From Parvularcula sp039818345 (GTDB lineage Bacteria > Pseudomonadota > Alphaproteobacteria > Caulobacterales > Parvularculaceae), in assembly GCA_039818345.1 (NCBI GenBank), contig JBCBUC010000020.1, forward strand, positions 4,681 to 68,680: 64,000 bases of DNA, in the 5' to 3' direction. The translations under genes were made by a program, and so were the position numbers. The notes beneath the pieces were generated by a model. The model ran no database searches. It was not told the DNA's origin and saw nothing but the letters and a program-made list of their open reading frames with translations. Shown here piece by piece: positions 52,123 through 61,108 of this stretch (its first letter is position 1; each line of letters starts with the position of its first letter).

Positions 52123-55100
52123 TTACTCCTTAAGGACTGGCACCCGGCCCGACGTCCACGGAATACCCTTGTCCTCAAGACCGCTTTCAAACGCAGCGAT
52201 GTCCTCATCAACGCGCGAAAGCTCACGCAAGACAGTGGCCGCCTCTGCTTCTGCGATTGCCAGGGCATCCCGATGCACGCCTGTCACTGGTGAAAGCGAG
52301 CCCCAGTGTCCATCAATGATCGAAGAAACCCGGGCATCAAGGGACCATGGTGTCCGCTCAAACCGGCTCGAAATTGTGTCGTCACCGTTGAGTTTCAGGT
52401 CGATCGCATAAAGCTGATCATCAAGTGCAGTCAAATTGGATCGATCTTCAGCCGTCGCCGCCGGGGCCACAAAAAGCGCCTGCCGCAGGCTATCGACACG
52501 CGTTTTGAGCTCCGAAAGCTTTTCATCAGCACCGGAAACGACGCGCGCCAATTCTGCTGTCGTTGATTGGAACGCGACCAGTTCGTCACGATCTGTACCC
52601 GTTGCCTCCTCTGGAGAGAGACCAAGAGACTTCACCGTGAAGGTCTGCGGTTCACCAATCTCTATTTCCTCGCGATCGATAACTTTCGACAGCTGTACGG
52701 AATAGACGCCAGGGGCGACCAGAGGGCCGCCGTCATTTATCGCCCAGTGGTTATACTCAGCATCCGCGATGGGTTCGAAGGGCGCGTGCTGCAAATCCCA
52801 CACGATTTGATGGAACCCAGGTTCAACAGGTCCCTTGATACGCCGAACTACTGCTCCTTCATTATCTCGGACGGTGGCCACGATTGTAGGTGCAATCTCG
52901 CGATCCTCGGCACGCAGATTATCCCAAGATGGGTAAGGCGTATCGCCGCGATCGTCCTCGATGGCACGCTCTTCATCTCGCCGCGCATCACGCTTCGTCT
53001 CATAACCATCACGCAGATAATAGGAAATCACCGCACCGAAGGGCGGGTTCGGCGCGTTGAAAAACGCATCACCCAGATCTCCCTTGCCTTCAGTGCTGTA
53101 ACCGCCCCACCGGTCACCTTCGACATATATAAAGGGATCGCGCACGGGAAAGGAAGTCGCTTCTGTTTCGCTGAGGTCATCCATCTTCGTCCGGAGCGGT
53201 GCGTAATCATCGAGCACATAGATGCTTCGGCCGAAGGTGGCGATCACCAGGTCGCTTTCACGGCGTTGGATCTCGATATCCCGCACAGAGATCGTCGGCA
53301 AGTTGGTCAACTCATGCCAATGACCACCGCCATCTTGGGTATAAAATACACCGTACTCGGTGCCGACAAAGAGAAGGTCGGGATCGACATGATCTTCGGC
53401 AATTGTGTGGACTGTGCCCCTGCCTGGAAGATCGCCATCGATTGGACTCCAGGTGCGTCCACGGTCCTCCGTCTTCATCACATATGGGGTGAAGTCACCG
53501 CGCTTATGATTGTCAAAGACAGCATAAGCTCGATCGCTATCGTGCACCGATGCGATGATCTTCTCGACATAGGTCATCTCCGGCACGCCGTTGATGCGCG
53601 AGAGTGATCGCCACTCTTCGCCGCCATTTTCCGTGACATGAATCATCCCATCATCCGTCCCGACATAAAGGAGATCGGCCTGCAGTGGACTTTCATCGAA
53701 GGCGATGGTTGAGCCATAGAAGGATGTCCAATAGTTCTTGCGAACCGCGTCCACTGACCAGACGCGATCCCCAACATCGAGAAGGTTGCGATCAACCCCG
53801 CGGCTAAGATCACCACTAATCGCCGTCCAGCTGTCGCCTCGATCATCGGAACGGAAGATCTTCTCCGCACCAAAATAAAGGCGCTTCGAATTGTGCGGTG
53901 AGATCAGAAGCGGAGAGTTCCAATTCCAATTGAACGCCATTTCGCCGCTTTGGGGTTGCGGTGTGATGGAGACGCGCTCTGTCGTGCGGCGATCATAACG
54001 CACAAGACCCGCATACTGATATTGTGCATAAATGATGTTGGGATCATCAGGATCGATCTGTGGCTCAAAGCCATCACCACCAAGAACAATTTCCCAATCA
54101 GCATTGACGATGCCGTGGATGAGGTTGGTGCGCGATGGTCCGCACAACGTGTTGTTGTCCTGGGTACCAGCACAGACATTGTAGAAAGGAGCCGCGTTAT
54201 CAACTTCGAGGCGGTAAAACTGGGTCAGCGGGAGGTTCAGCATACGCCGGAATGTCTCGCCGCCGTCCCACGTTTCATAGATGCCGCCATCGCTTCCTAT
54301 ATACATGTGCAGGCTATCGTCAGGATCGAACCAGATCGCATGGTCATCCACATGGCGGTTATCGTAACCCATCTGCTCCCAGGAGTACCCGCCATCAAAG
54401 GTCTCCCAAGAAAAAGTGTCGATCAAAATGGCATGGTCTGGATCATTTGGATCAACCGTCAGTTCCCCGTAATAGGCGCTATCATTCGTACCGCGATCGG
54501 ATCGTTTCTCCCACGTTGCGCCAAAGTCGTCGGAATAGTAGATGCCGCCGACGTCGTCTTGGCCTACGACCGATGCATAAACGACATCAGGGTGATGCGT
54601 AGACCAACCAAAGGCAATGCGACCCATATCGATATCCGTCGGAAGTCCATTGCCGATCTCTTCCCACGTCACGCCGCCATCGGTTGTCCGGTAGACTGCT
54701 GAGCCAGGTCCACCATTGATCACAGACCAAGTGCGCCGGTAGCGCTCATAGGCGGAGACGATCATGAGATCCGGGTTCTGAGGGTGAACAACAAACTCGT
54801 TCGCGCCCGTGAACGGATCAACATCAAGCAGCTTTTCCCACGTCTCACCGCCATCACTCGTTTTATAAAAACCACGGTCTCCGCCCTCGGACCAAAGTGG
54901 GCCGATTGCGGCAACGAATACGGTTTTGGGATCGGTAGGGTGGAAACGGATCTGACCAATATGACCTGCATTCTCTAGCCCGACGCGGGTCCAGCTTTCA
55001 CCGCCGTTGACGGACTTATAAACACCGTCACCGGCACCGACGGAGCGCTGGTTGTTGTTCTCTCCTGTGCCCACCCAAATCTCATTGCTGTTCGACGGGC

Positions 55101-55428
55101 TCATTTCGACATCGCCGGTGGCGTAGGATCCTTCATGGTCAAAAATCGGGGTCCAGGTGGTGCCCGCATTCTCCGTGCGCCACACACCGCTCGACGCCGT
55201 CGCAACAAAGAACCGGCTCTTCCGATCGGGATCGAACGCAAAGTCAGCGATGCGCCCCGACGAGTGCGCAGGCCCAATCATGCGCATCGGCAGGGAGGCG
55301 TAGACATTGTCCGCATCAGGTGTCTCAGCGCGAGTCCGGTCACCGCTCTCCTGCGCACACGACGCCGTCCCAACACTCAAAAACGCGGCAAGAGCGGTGA
55401 GCCCCAGCCTCAAACGACAGCTCATCAT
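52123..55428 (-). CDS. Exported BNR-repeat beta-propeller protein (sortilin/exo-sialidase-like fold)
   Basis: 1101 residues from the ATG at 55428; the open frame goes to 55704 but crosses the divergent M24 promoter. The signal peptide MMSCRLRLGLTALAAFLSVGTASCAQ ends in a lipobox-like TASC. Many BNR/Asp-box-like units (WRTENAGTTWTPI, YKSVNGGESWTRV, YKTSDGGETWEKL, YRTTDGGVTWEEI and others) form two propellers over residues 30-760. An Ig-like strand region and a helical C-terminal tail follow (KLSELKTRVDSLRQAL). Enzymatic residues of a sialidase are not evident; related proteins are often called glycosyl hydrolases without proof. Location: periplasm or outer membrane. Confidence 0.8.
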   Translation of the reverse strand: MMSCRLRLGLTALAAFLSVGTASCAQESGDRTRAETPDADNVYASLPMRMIGPAHSSGRIADFAFDPDRKSRFFVATASSGVWRTENAGTTWTPIFDHEGSYATGDVEMSPSNSNEIWVGTGENNNQRSVGAGDGVYKSVNGGESWTRVGLENAGHIGQIRFHPTDPKTVFVAAIGPLWSEGGDRGFYKTSDGGETWEKLLDVDPFTGANEFVVHPQNPDLMIVSAYERYRRTWSVINGGPGSAVYRTTDGGVTWEEIGNGLPTDIDMGRIAFGWSTHHPDVVYASVVGQDDVGGIYYSDDFGATWEKRSDRGTNDSAYYGELTVDPNDPDHAILIDTFSWETFDGGYSWEQMGYDNRHVDDHAIWFDPDDSLHMYIGSDGGIYETWDGGETFRRMLNLPLTQFYRLEVDNAAPFYNVCAGTQDNNTLCGPSRTNLIHGIVNADWEIVLGGDGFEPQIDPDDPNIIYAQYQYAGLVRYDRRTTERVSITPQPQSGEMAFNWNWNSPLLISPHNSKRLYFGAEKIFRSDDRGDSWTAISGDLSRGVDRNLLDVGDRVWSVDAVRKNYWTSFYGSTIAFDESPLQADLLYVGTDDGMIHVTENGGEEWRSLSRINGVPEMTYVEKIIASVHDSDRAYAVFDNHKRGDFTPYVMKTEDRGRTWSPIDGDLPGRGTVHTIAEDHVDPDLLFVGTEYGVFYTQDGGGHWHELTNLPTISVRDIEIQRRESDLVIATFGRSIYVLDDYAPLRTKMDDLSETEATSFPVRDPFIYVEGDRWGGYSTEGKGDLGDAFFNAPNPPFGAVISYYLRDGYETKRDARRDEERAIEDDRGDTPYPSWDNLRAEDREIAPTIVATVRDNEGAVVRRIKGPVEPGFHQIVWDLQHAPFEPIADAEYNHWAINDGGPLVAPGVYSVQLSKVIDREEIEIGEPQTFTVKSLGLSPEEATGTDRDELVAFQSTTAELARVVSGADEKLSELKTRVDSLRQALFVAPAATAEDRSNLTALDDQLYAIDLKLNGDDTISSRFERTPWSLDARVSSIIDGHWGSLSPVTGVHRDALAIAEAEAATVLRELSRVDEDIAAFESGLEDKGIPWTSGRVPVLKE

Positions 55429-55611
55429 CACCAACAACCTTTTCTCTTCGAAACAGCGAACGACGGACGAACGCCCACGCCTTTTTTTAGAAACCTTCTC
55501 ACTTTCGCGTCGCTGCTTCAATTCCGTCTCTGCAGGATGACCAAACGGCACGCCTTCGCCTATAGTGGTGGCAGGACAGCTGAACGTCAGCCGTCGATCA
55601 GGACAGACGCC

Positions 55612-56766
55612 ATGGTCACAAGCCACATTGCCATCCCTCCGAAGATTAGCACCGAGGAACGTAAGGACCGCCTTCGCGCCTTGCGGGCGAGCATGGCGGA
55701 ACATGCCGTCGATGTTGTGATCCTCTCGCCGGGAAGCAGCATGCGCTATTTCACCGGTCTTGGATGGGGAGAGACTGAGCGTCTTGTCTGCGCGCTGGTT
55801 GATCGGGAGGCTATTGAATTCATCTGCCCACGGTTCGAAGCAAGCTCGCTAACCGCGTCGGTCAGTATCGGCATCGACCATGCCTCCTACTGGGAAGAAC
55901 ACGAAGACCCACACCGGCTGACAGCTAATCGTTTGAAGGCGCGCAACGCCATTTCGGTCGCGCTTGATGCCAATTGTTCCTTTGGTCATGCAAGCCGTTT
56001 GTTTGATGCAGCGGACGGCGTTCAGTGCAAGCGCGCTGATACCGTCATCGCCCCTCTGCGCGCCTGCAAGTCAGAGGCCGAATTGGCCCTTATGAAAGCT
56101 GCCAAGCAGATCACATTGGACGTCCACCAACAAATTTTCGAAAGTCTCCAGGTGGGTGTCCGATCAAGCGAGGTGAAGGCGGAGATCGATCGTCTGCATA
56201 AGGCGGCAGGGTCGGATCATGGCAGCAGCTTTTGCGCCGTTCAGTTTGGCGAGGCGACCTCTTACCCGCACGGCGTTCCGGGCGATCCTGCGCTTCAGCC
56301 AGGCGAGCTGATCTTGATTGATACCGGCTGTACACTTGATGGGTACAACTCCGATATCACGCGGTCTTACGCCCTCGACCAGGTCGATCGCCGCGTCGAA
56401 GAGGTCTGGGCCATCGAAAAAGAGGCGCAGGCTGCAACATTTGCCGCCGCGCGCCCTGGACTGGCGTGCGAGGAGTTGGATCGCATCGCGCGGGATTGTC
56501 TTGAGGCTTATGATCTTGGTCCGGACTATCAACTACCGGGGCTGCCGCACCGCGTCGGTCACGGGATAGGGCTCGATATTCACGAGGGGCCTTATCTGGT
56601 GCGCGGTGACCAAACGCCACTTGAGCCTGGCATGTGCTTTTCCAACGAACCGATGATTGTGGTCCCGCAAGTCTTTGGCGTGCGGCTAGAGGATCATTTC
56701 TATATCACAAGTGATGGCGCCGCTTGGTTCACCGAACCGCAAAAGAGCCTCTACGAACCATTTTAG
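55612..56766 (+). CDS. M24 metallopeptidase (prolidase/creatinase-like)
   Basis: 384 residues from the ATG at 55612 (AGGA upstream; the open frame begins at 55135). Creatinase-type N-domain (residues 15-140), then a pita-bread catalytic domain with all five metal ligands in place: Asp in LILIDTGCTLDGYNSDITRSY (two Asp), His in HRVGHGIGLDIHEG, Glu in SNEPMIVV and Glu in GVRLEDHFYIT. Members cleave X-Pro peptides or C-N bonds of small molecules. Next to hydroxyproline-type genes it would release proline or hydroxyproline from peptides. Divergent from the BNR gene. Confidence 0.9.
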   Translation: MVTSHIAIPPKISTEERKDRLRALRASMAEHAVDVVILSPGSSMRYFTGLGWGETERLVCALVDREAIEFICPRFEASSLTASVSIGIDHASYWEEHEDPHRLTANRLKARNAISVALDANCSFGHASRLFDAADGVQCKRADTVIAPLRACKSEAELALMKAAKQITLDVHQQIFESLQVGVRSSEVKAEIDRLHKAAGSDHGSSFCAVQFGEATSYPHGVPGDPALQPGELILIDTGCTLDGYNSDITRSYALDQVDRRVEEVWAIEKEAQAATFAAARPGLACEELDRIARDCLEAYDLGPDYQLPGLPHRVGHGIGLDIHEGPYLVRGDQTPLEPGMCFSNEPMIVVPQVFGVRLEDHFYITSDGAAWFTEPQKSLYEPF

Positions 56767-56791
56767 TTCAGCCCATTGATAATGAAAGATA

Positions 56792-56868
56792 TGGTACCGC
56801 CTCCCCGGTTCGAACGGGGGACCTCTTGATCCACAATCAAGCGCTCTAACCTACTGAGCTAAGGCGGC
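56792..56868 (-). tRNA. tRNA-His (anticodon GTG)
   Basis: Clover-leaf read on the minus strand from 56868: acceptor GCCGCCT pairs with AGGCGGT, D arm GCTC...GAGC, anticodon stem CTTGA/TCAAG with loop TTGTGGA (anticodon GTG), T arm CCCCG-TTCGAAC-CGGGG. CCA is encoded at 56794-56792. It has G1:U72 and discriminator A73, and no base-paired G-1. This is the tRNA-His form reported for many alphaproteobacteria. Confidence 0.95.
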
Positions 56869-56951
56869 ATCGTCTGGGGTTCGCCAGAGCGAGGCTCATA
56901 AGCGATGAGGACAGGCGCGTCACCCCTTTTTCAGAGCAAGGCCAGCTTTGC

Positions 56952-57746
56952 TTAGCAGCGCCGCCCCATACGCGCCGCTTCGGACCGCAACGTGTTGATC
57001 CGTGTTTGTGACGCGGGGTGCGTGGAGGCAAATTCCGGCGGTCGAGACTGGCCGGCTGATGCCTGCGCCATGCCTTGCCAGAAGGTCACCGCCTCACAGA
57101 TATCGTAGCCAGCACGCTGCATGTATCGCAGACCTCCGACATCCGCCTCGAGTTCGTGTTTGCGGCTAAAGGGAAGAATGGCTCCGTAAAGGGCACCGAT
57201 GCCAAGCGCCTGGGCGGCCGCCGAACTGCGGTCTTCACAGCCGGTGTCTCCGCTACCGCAGCCAGCACCAAGTGCCACCGTTGCGCCGATGACACCAACG
57301 GAGGCCAACACATTCTGACTGTAACGTTCAGCAGAGTGGCGATATTCGACATGAGCAATCTCGTGGCCAACCACCGCGGCGAGCTGCGAGTCATTGGCCA
57401 TGATATCCATAATGCCGGTGTAAATCCCGATCTTGTTGCCGGGCAGTGCGAAAGCGTTGAGGTCATCGCTGTCAAAAACAAGATACTCCCAAGCGGCAGG
57501 GTTTTCGCCCGCAGCTCGCAAGAGCTGAGGTGCTACACGGTTAAGGCGCGAGGTGTAGGCCGGATTGCGGGAGATCCGCTCCTGCTGTTTGATTTGGTTC
57601 CAGCTTGAGGCAGCAGCTTGGGCCATGGTGGCTTCACCGGTGAAGATAAGCTGACTGCGCCCGATCTCGGGGTTGTACGTGCAGCCAGCCAACAATGCCA
57701 AAACCGCAAGCCAAGCCATTTTCCACATTGTGCTTCGTGCCGCCAT
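56952..57746 (-). CDS. M48-family metalloprotease lipoprotein
   Basis: 264 residues from the ATG at 57746 (GGGACGAG upstream). Lipoprotein signal MAARSTMWKMAWLAVLALLAGC. Zinc motif HEIAH (VVGHEIAHVEYRHS) with the third ligand Glu in KHELEADVGGLRYM. The family includes BepA- and LoiP-like periplasmic proteases in outer-membrane quality control. No TPR domain is attached, so it resembles LoiP more than BepA. The open frame upstream, to 57842, overlaps the next gene's end and has no signal for an earlier start. Confidence 0.88.
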   Translation of the reverse strand: MAARSTMWKMAWLAVLALLAGCTYNPEIGRSQLIFTGEATMAQAAASSWNQIKQQERISRNPAYTSRLNRVAPQLLRAAGENPAAWEYLVFDSDDLNAFALPGNKIGIYTGIMDIMANDSQLAAVVGHEIAHVEYRHSAERYSQNVLASVGVIGATVALGAGCGSGDTGCEDRSSAAAQALGIGALYGAILPFSRKHELEADVGGLRYMQRAGYDICEAVTFWQGMAQASAGQSRPPEFASTHPASQTRINTLRSEAARMGRRC

Positions 57747-57838
57747 CACGCTCGTCCCTATCGTGCCGCCCCACAGGCGAAATCGCGGCCTGTTTCGGCG
57801 CGATACCTCTCCGTTCCTTGCCAGGAAATCATTCCATT

Positions 57839-58648
57839 TCAAGCGTTGCCGTCCTCAGACGCCACCGACTTGGACAGCGCCAGTTGTCCGCCATCCACGA
57901 ACAAAACCTGGCCGGTGATGAACGAGGCCTCCTCTCCGCAGAGAAAATGGATAGCGTTCGCCACCTCCTTGGGCTCGCCGCGTCGGCCCATCGGGGTCAG
58001 TTCAATCGCCGCTTTGCGTTGTTCAGGTGTGGTCACGGCGCGCTGATCAAAGAGCTCTTTGACGCCGCCAATCCCCACCGCATTCGCCCGCACACCGTAG
58101 GGTGACAGTGTCATGGCCACCGCTTTGGTCAACTGCACAACCGCGCCCTGGCTCGCAGCAAAGAGGGCGTCATCAGCATTCGCGGTGACTGCATCATTAG
58201 AGACAACGTTGACGATCGCGCCAGAGATGGCGGTATCGACCCCGCCATCGCTGGTGTCGCTGGCCTGCTTCATAATCTGCCGCGCGACCGCTTTGTTGAT
58301 CAGAAAAGTGGCGCGAACATTGCGGTCCATGACCTCGTCGAACTGGTTCTCGGTGGTCTCCAGAAATGCGGCCTCGTGGTAATAGGCGGCGCAATGGGCG
58401 AGGACATTGACGGCGCCAAAACTATCAAGCGCCTCCGCCATCACATTGTGGACATCCAAGGCTTCATGAAGGTCCGCTTGGATAAAGGCAGCATCACAAC
58501 CCCGCCCGATCACCTCGTCGCGCACCGCGTGACCAGCCTCGCGGTCAGGGTCAGTCAAAAGCAATTTGTCTGAGGATTTGGAGAACCGAAGAGCCACCGC
58601 TCTTCCAAGCGTTCCGGCGGCGCCGGTGACGATGATCGAACGTCCCAT
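57839..58648 (-). CDS. Short-chain dehydrogenase-like protein lacking the Tyr-Lys pair
   Basis: 269 residues with a normal Rossmann start (IIVTGAAGTLGRAVALRFS). The catalytic YxxxK motif is replaced: Phe163 and Gln167 in FAASQGAV; the Ser is retained at about 150 (NVVSNDA). NAG is changed to HCAAYY. The SDR reaction needs Tyr and Lys, so this is probably not an active dehydrogenase, although it may bind a nucleotide or a partner. The ORF is intact with no frameshift. It is single and ends 92 bases before the M48 start. Confidence 0.82.
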   Translation of the reverse strand: MGRSIIVTGAAGTLGRAVALRFSKSSDKLLLTDPDREAGHAVRDEVIGRGCDAAFIQADLHEALDVHNVMAEALDSFGAVNVLAHCAAYYHEAAFLETTENQFDEVMDRNVRATFLINKAVARQIMKQASDTSDGGVDTAISGAIVNVVSNDAVTANADDALFAASQGAVVQLTKAVAMTLSPYGVRANAVGIGGVKELFDQRAVTTPEQRKAAIELTPMGRRGEPKEVANAIHFLCGEEASFITGQVLFVDGGQLALSKSVASEDGNA

Positions 58649-58670
58649 GAAGGAATCCCGCTCTCATTGA

Positions 58671-58705
58671 GCCCAAAAGACAACGCCCCGAGCGGGGCCG
58701 GGGCG
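58671..58705 (-). terminator. Rho-independent terminator
   Basis: CGCCCCG (58684-58690) and CGGGGCG (58699-58705) form a G+C-rich stem, followed on the minus strand by TTGTCTTTT. It ends the YdcH transcript before the SDR gene. Confidence 0.65.
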
Positions 58706-58723
58706 CGTCCAGGGAGATGTGTT

Positions 58724-58903
58724 CTAACTGTGCAAGGTTTCAGTTTGAAGGGTCAGCATCTCATCTTTAATGGCCAGTTTCTGTCGTTTAATTTCGCTGA
58801 TCTTCTGCTCATCAAAGGCTGCGTAACTTCGTTCTTCTTGGAGGGCAGCTTCAAGAGCCTGGTGGCGCTCAACGAGGGTGTCTAAACGAGCTTGAATGGT
58901 CAT
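58724..58903 (-). CDS. YdcH/DUF465-family small protein
   Basis: 59 residues, fully helical: MTIQARLDTLVERHQALEAA, then FDEQKISEIKRQKLAIKDEM. The DUF465 pattern (L..RH..L...D.........KR.KL.IKDE) is clear. AAGGAG lies six bases upstream of the ATG at 58903. Proteins of this family are small, cytoplasmic and of unknown function. A second member is encoded at 60223. The terminator at 58671 follows the stop. Confidence 0.85.
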   Translation of the reverse strand: MTIQARLDTLVERHQALEAALQEERSYAAFDEQKISEIKRQKLAIKDEMLTLQTETLHS

Positions 58904-59118
58904 TGACGTCTCCTTTCAGCGCCCCGCAGATCGAGGCGGGGGAGGAAACCGAAGCACTCCGCGGTGCCTCGTGTCACGGACATTTCCCATCAATTTATGG
59001 GTATGTGAACTTGGTAAACGGGTGGATTGACGTTTTTTTGAGAAAAATCAGACCCGTCCTATCTTTATGGTGAGAACTCATCACACCGTATTGTTACAAA
59101 AAAGAGAAAGTGTTGCGC

Positions 59119-59697
59119 ATGACAGCCTCAAGATTGGTCGTTGGTGTGAGTGGGGCGTCGGGAATGGTCTACGCGGATCGTCTTCTGACGAAGGCCAAGG
59201 AAGCGGGCGCTGAAACCCATGTGGTGATCTCGCGCGCCGCGAAAATGACCCTTGCTTATGAGATGGGTGAAGACTTCACCTTCGCCGACGCTGAACACGT
59301 CTATGGCATCCAAGATGTCGGCGCACCGATCGCTTCGGGCAGCTTTGAAACCTTAGGCATGGTGATTGTTCCGTGCTCGGTGCGGAGCATGTCGGAAATA
59401 GCCACTGGCGTGACATCAACACTGTTAAGCCGTGCTGCCGATGTCTGCCTGAAAGAGCGCCGAACGCTGACCCTGATGGTGCGCGAGACACCGTTTCATT
59501 TGGGCCACTTGCGCACCATGACAGCGCTCAGCGAAATGGGCGCGGTGATCGCGCCGCCGCTCCCCGCCTTCTATGCCGAGCCCAAGACGATTGAGGAGAT
59601 GGTCGATCAATCCGTTGGCCGCGTGCTTGATCTTTTTGGGCTGAAAGCTCCGGGCACGAAAAGATGGGGTGAAGACCTTGAAAAAGGACGACGCTGA
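59119..59697 (+). CDS. ubiX: UbiX flavin prenyltransferase
   Basis: 192 residues from the ATG at 59119 (AGAGAAAG upstream; a GTG at 59110 is in frame). It attaches a dimethylallyl group to FMN to make the prenyl-FMN cofactor of UbiD. Family motifs: VGVSGASGMVYADRLL, VISRAAKMTLAYE, IVPCSVRSMSEIATGVTSTLLSRAADVCLKERRTL, RETPFHLGHLRTM and the P-P-x-P-A-F-Y end. The partner ubiD is at 4979 in this window, not adjacent. Followed by TIGR02444 and DUF465 genes in one operon-like run. Confidence 0.93.
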   Translation: MTASRLVVGVSGASGMVYADRLLTKAKEAGAETHVVISRAAKMTLAYEMGEDFTFADAEHVYGIQDVGAPIASGSFETLGMVIVPCSVRSMSEIATGVTSTLLSRAADVCLKERRTLTLMVRETPFHLGHLRTMTALSEMGAVIAPPLPAFYAEPKTIEEMVDQSVGRVLDLFGLKAPGTKRWGEDLEKGRR

Positions 59698-60226
59698 GCG
59701 GATGCGGCTTTGGGATTATGCCGTTGCAGTCTACGCGATCGAAGGTGTCCAACCGCGTCTCTTAACCTTGCAAGACCGTGATGGTGCCGATGTGAACACG
59801 ATCCTCTGGTGCCTATGGTGCGGTCGAGAACGTCTCCCATTGGCCAGCGAAGAGGTCCCAGCAATCCTGGCAGAAGCGGACGCTATCACAGAGAAAGCCG
59901 TTCGACCGTTACGTCAGGTCAGGCGCAATATATCGGCTGTAGATCAAAGCCCCTTCGCAGAGACCATCGCGGCGCTGCGAAAGGATGTCCTAGCACTGGA
60001 GCTGCGCGCCGAAAGACTGGTGCTCGACACGCTGGAACAAGCAACACCAAAGCTGGGACCGGACGCGGCCACGCCATTATCCATGAAAAAGCTTGCATCG
60101 CAGCTGTTCACGCTAGCAGCCAAGCGCATGGACATCGCTCTCCGGATCGACGATGAGGACAGCCCGGAGAGCGCGACCGCCCTCTTCGGTTCCATCCTGA
60201 CGTTAGCGGAGGATCATGGTCCATGA
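59669..60226 (+). CDS. TIGR02444-family protein
   Basis: Up to 185 residues. The start is uncertain: GTG at 59669 overlaps ubiX by 29 bases, TTG at 59678 and ATG at 59702 are alternatives. The family signature is WDYAVAVYAIEGVQPRLLTLQDRDGADVNTILWCLWCG, the N-terminal block of TIGR02444. The rest is helical with no known function. The stop TGA overlaps the next start by four bases (ATGA), so translation of the DUF465 gene is coupled. Confidence 0.83.
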   Translation: MKTLKKDDAERMRLWDYAVAVYAIEGVQPRLLTLQDRDGADVNTILWCLWCGRERLPLASEEVPAILAEADAITEKAVRPLRQVRRNISAVDQSPFAETIAALRKDVLALELRAERLVLDTLEQATPKLGPDAATPLSMKKLASQLFTLAAKRMDIALRIDDEDSPESATALFGSILTLAEDHGP

Positions 60227-60498
60227 ACGATGACGACAAACCGCGTTTCCACGTCATCGACGGCCAGGCCAAGACATCGGCGAAGGTGGGTGCATCGGGC
60301 GCCAATGATGAAGGGCTCGAGCTCAAGATCCGTCAGTTGGAACAAGAGCACCGCGACCTCGACCAGGCGATTGAGACCATGGAAGAGCGCATGCCTTATG
60401 ATCGGCTCACCATTGGACGCATGAAGAAACGCAAGCTCGCGCTGAAGGATCAAATTGAGGTTCTACGCGACGCGCTTTTTCCCGACATCATCGCCTGA
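60223..60498 (+). CDS. YdcH/DUF465-domain protein
   Basis: 91 residues with a polar N-terminal extension (about 1-35) before the DUF465 helix pair: LEQEHRDLDQAIETM and RLTIGRMKKRKLALKDQIEVLRD. It is coupled by an ATGA overlap to the TIGR02444 gene. It shares its domain with the smaller protein at 58724 but the two are not adjacent duplicates. Unknown function. Confidence 0.83.
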   Translation: MNDDDKPRFHVIDGQAKTSAKVGASGANDEGLELKIRQLEQEHRDLDQAIETMEERMPYDRLTIGRMKKRKLALKDQIEVLRDALFPDIIA

Positions 60499-60563
60499 AG
60501 CGGCTCGCGCTTTGCAACAGTTGGCGGTATGAGCAGTCACACCCGAGCAATGGCGAGGTAATC

Positions 60564-61043
60564 ATGCGGATCATCTTGTGGACAGTGTTATCGTCGCTGG
60601 CTCTTAGCGCATGCTCCAGCGATCTTGCGTTTTGGAGCGACGATCACGTTGAGCAGGACGCACTCACCGCCAGTGGCTGGCGCCCAACATCGCTCAGCAC
60701 TGGTGACGTCGCCGTGAAGACCAGCGTCAGACGACCAGCCATGCCCGCAGCGCCCGCACGCCCCCGTCCTGCTTTCCCTGCACCGCCGAGCACCGACATT
60801 CCGGCAGGGCCGCCCGCCAGCAAAGGGCCCGGCTTTACCGGTTGCACCGAGCGTGAACCCGACGAACAAGACTGCTTCGTCGATGGCCAATGGGTCGATG
60901 CCTTGGCGCGGTTTGAACCGCAGACAGGACGGCACTGGTTTCTCGACCCCAACTCGGGGAACACCTATTATGCGGACAATGGAGAGTTCCGCACGGGCGA
61001 CGCCTTTCAGGAGGCGCTTCGCAAGGGGCTTCTCGCCTACTGA
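60564..61043 (+). CDS. Lipoprotein with a proline-rich linker
   Basis: 159 residues from the ATG at 60564. Signal with lipobox LSAC (MRIILWTVLSSLALSAC). A Pro/Ala-rich stretch (about 55-90) leads to a C-terminal domain with CTEREPDEQDCF and GRHWFLDPNSGNTYYADNGEFR. The latter looks WW-domain-like in pattern (W..D..SG..YY) but is too short to call. Unknown function; envelope location. Confidence 0.65.
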   Translation: MRIILWTVLSSLALSACSSDLAFWSDDHVEQDALTASGWRPTSLSTGDVAVKTSVRRPAMPAAPARPRPAFPAPPSTDIPAGPPASKGPGFTGCTEREPDEQDCFVDGQWVDALARFEPQTGRHWFLDPNSGNTYYADNGEFRTGDAFQEALRKGLLAY

Positions 61044-61108
61044 AAGCGGTTTTCTCATTTCTTGAGCTTTCCGTGGTCGAACTCTCCTGAAGTGAAGGAG
61101 AAGCCGGC

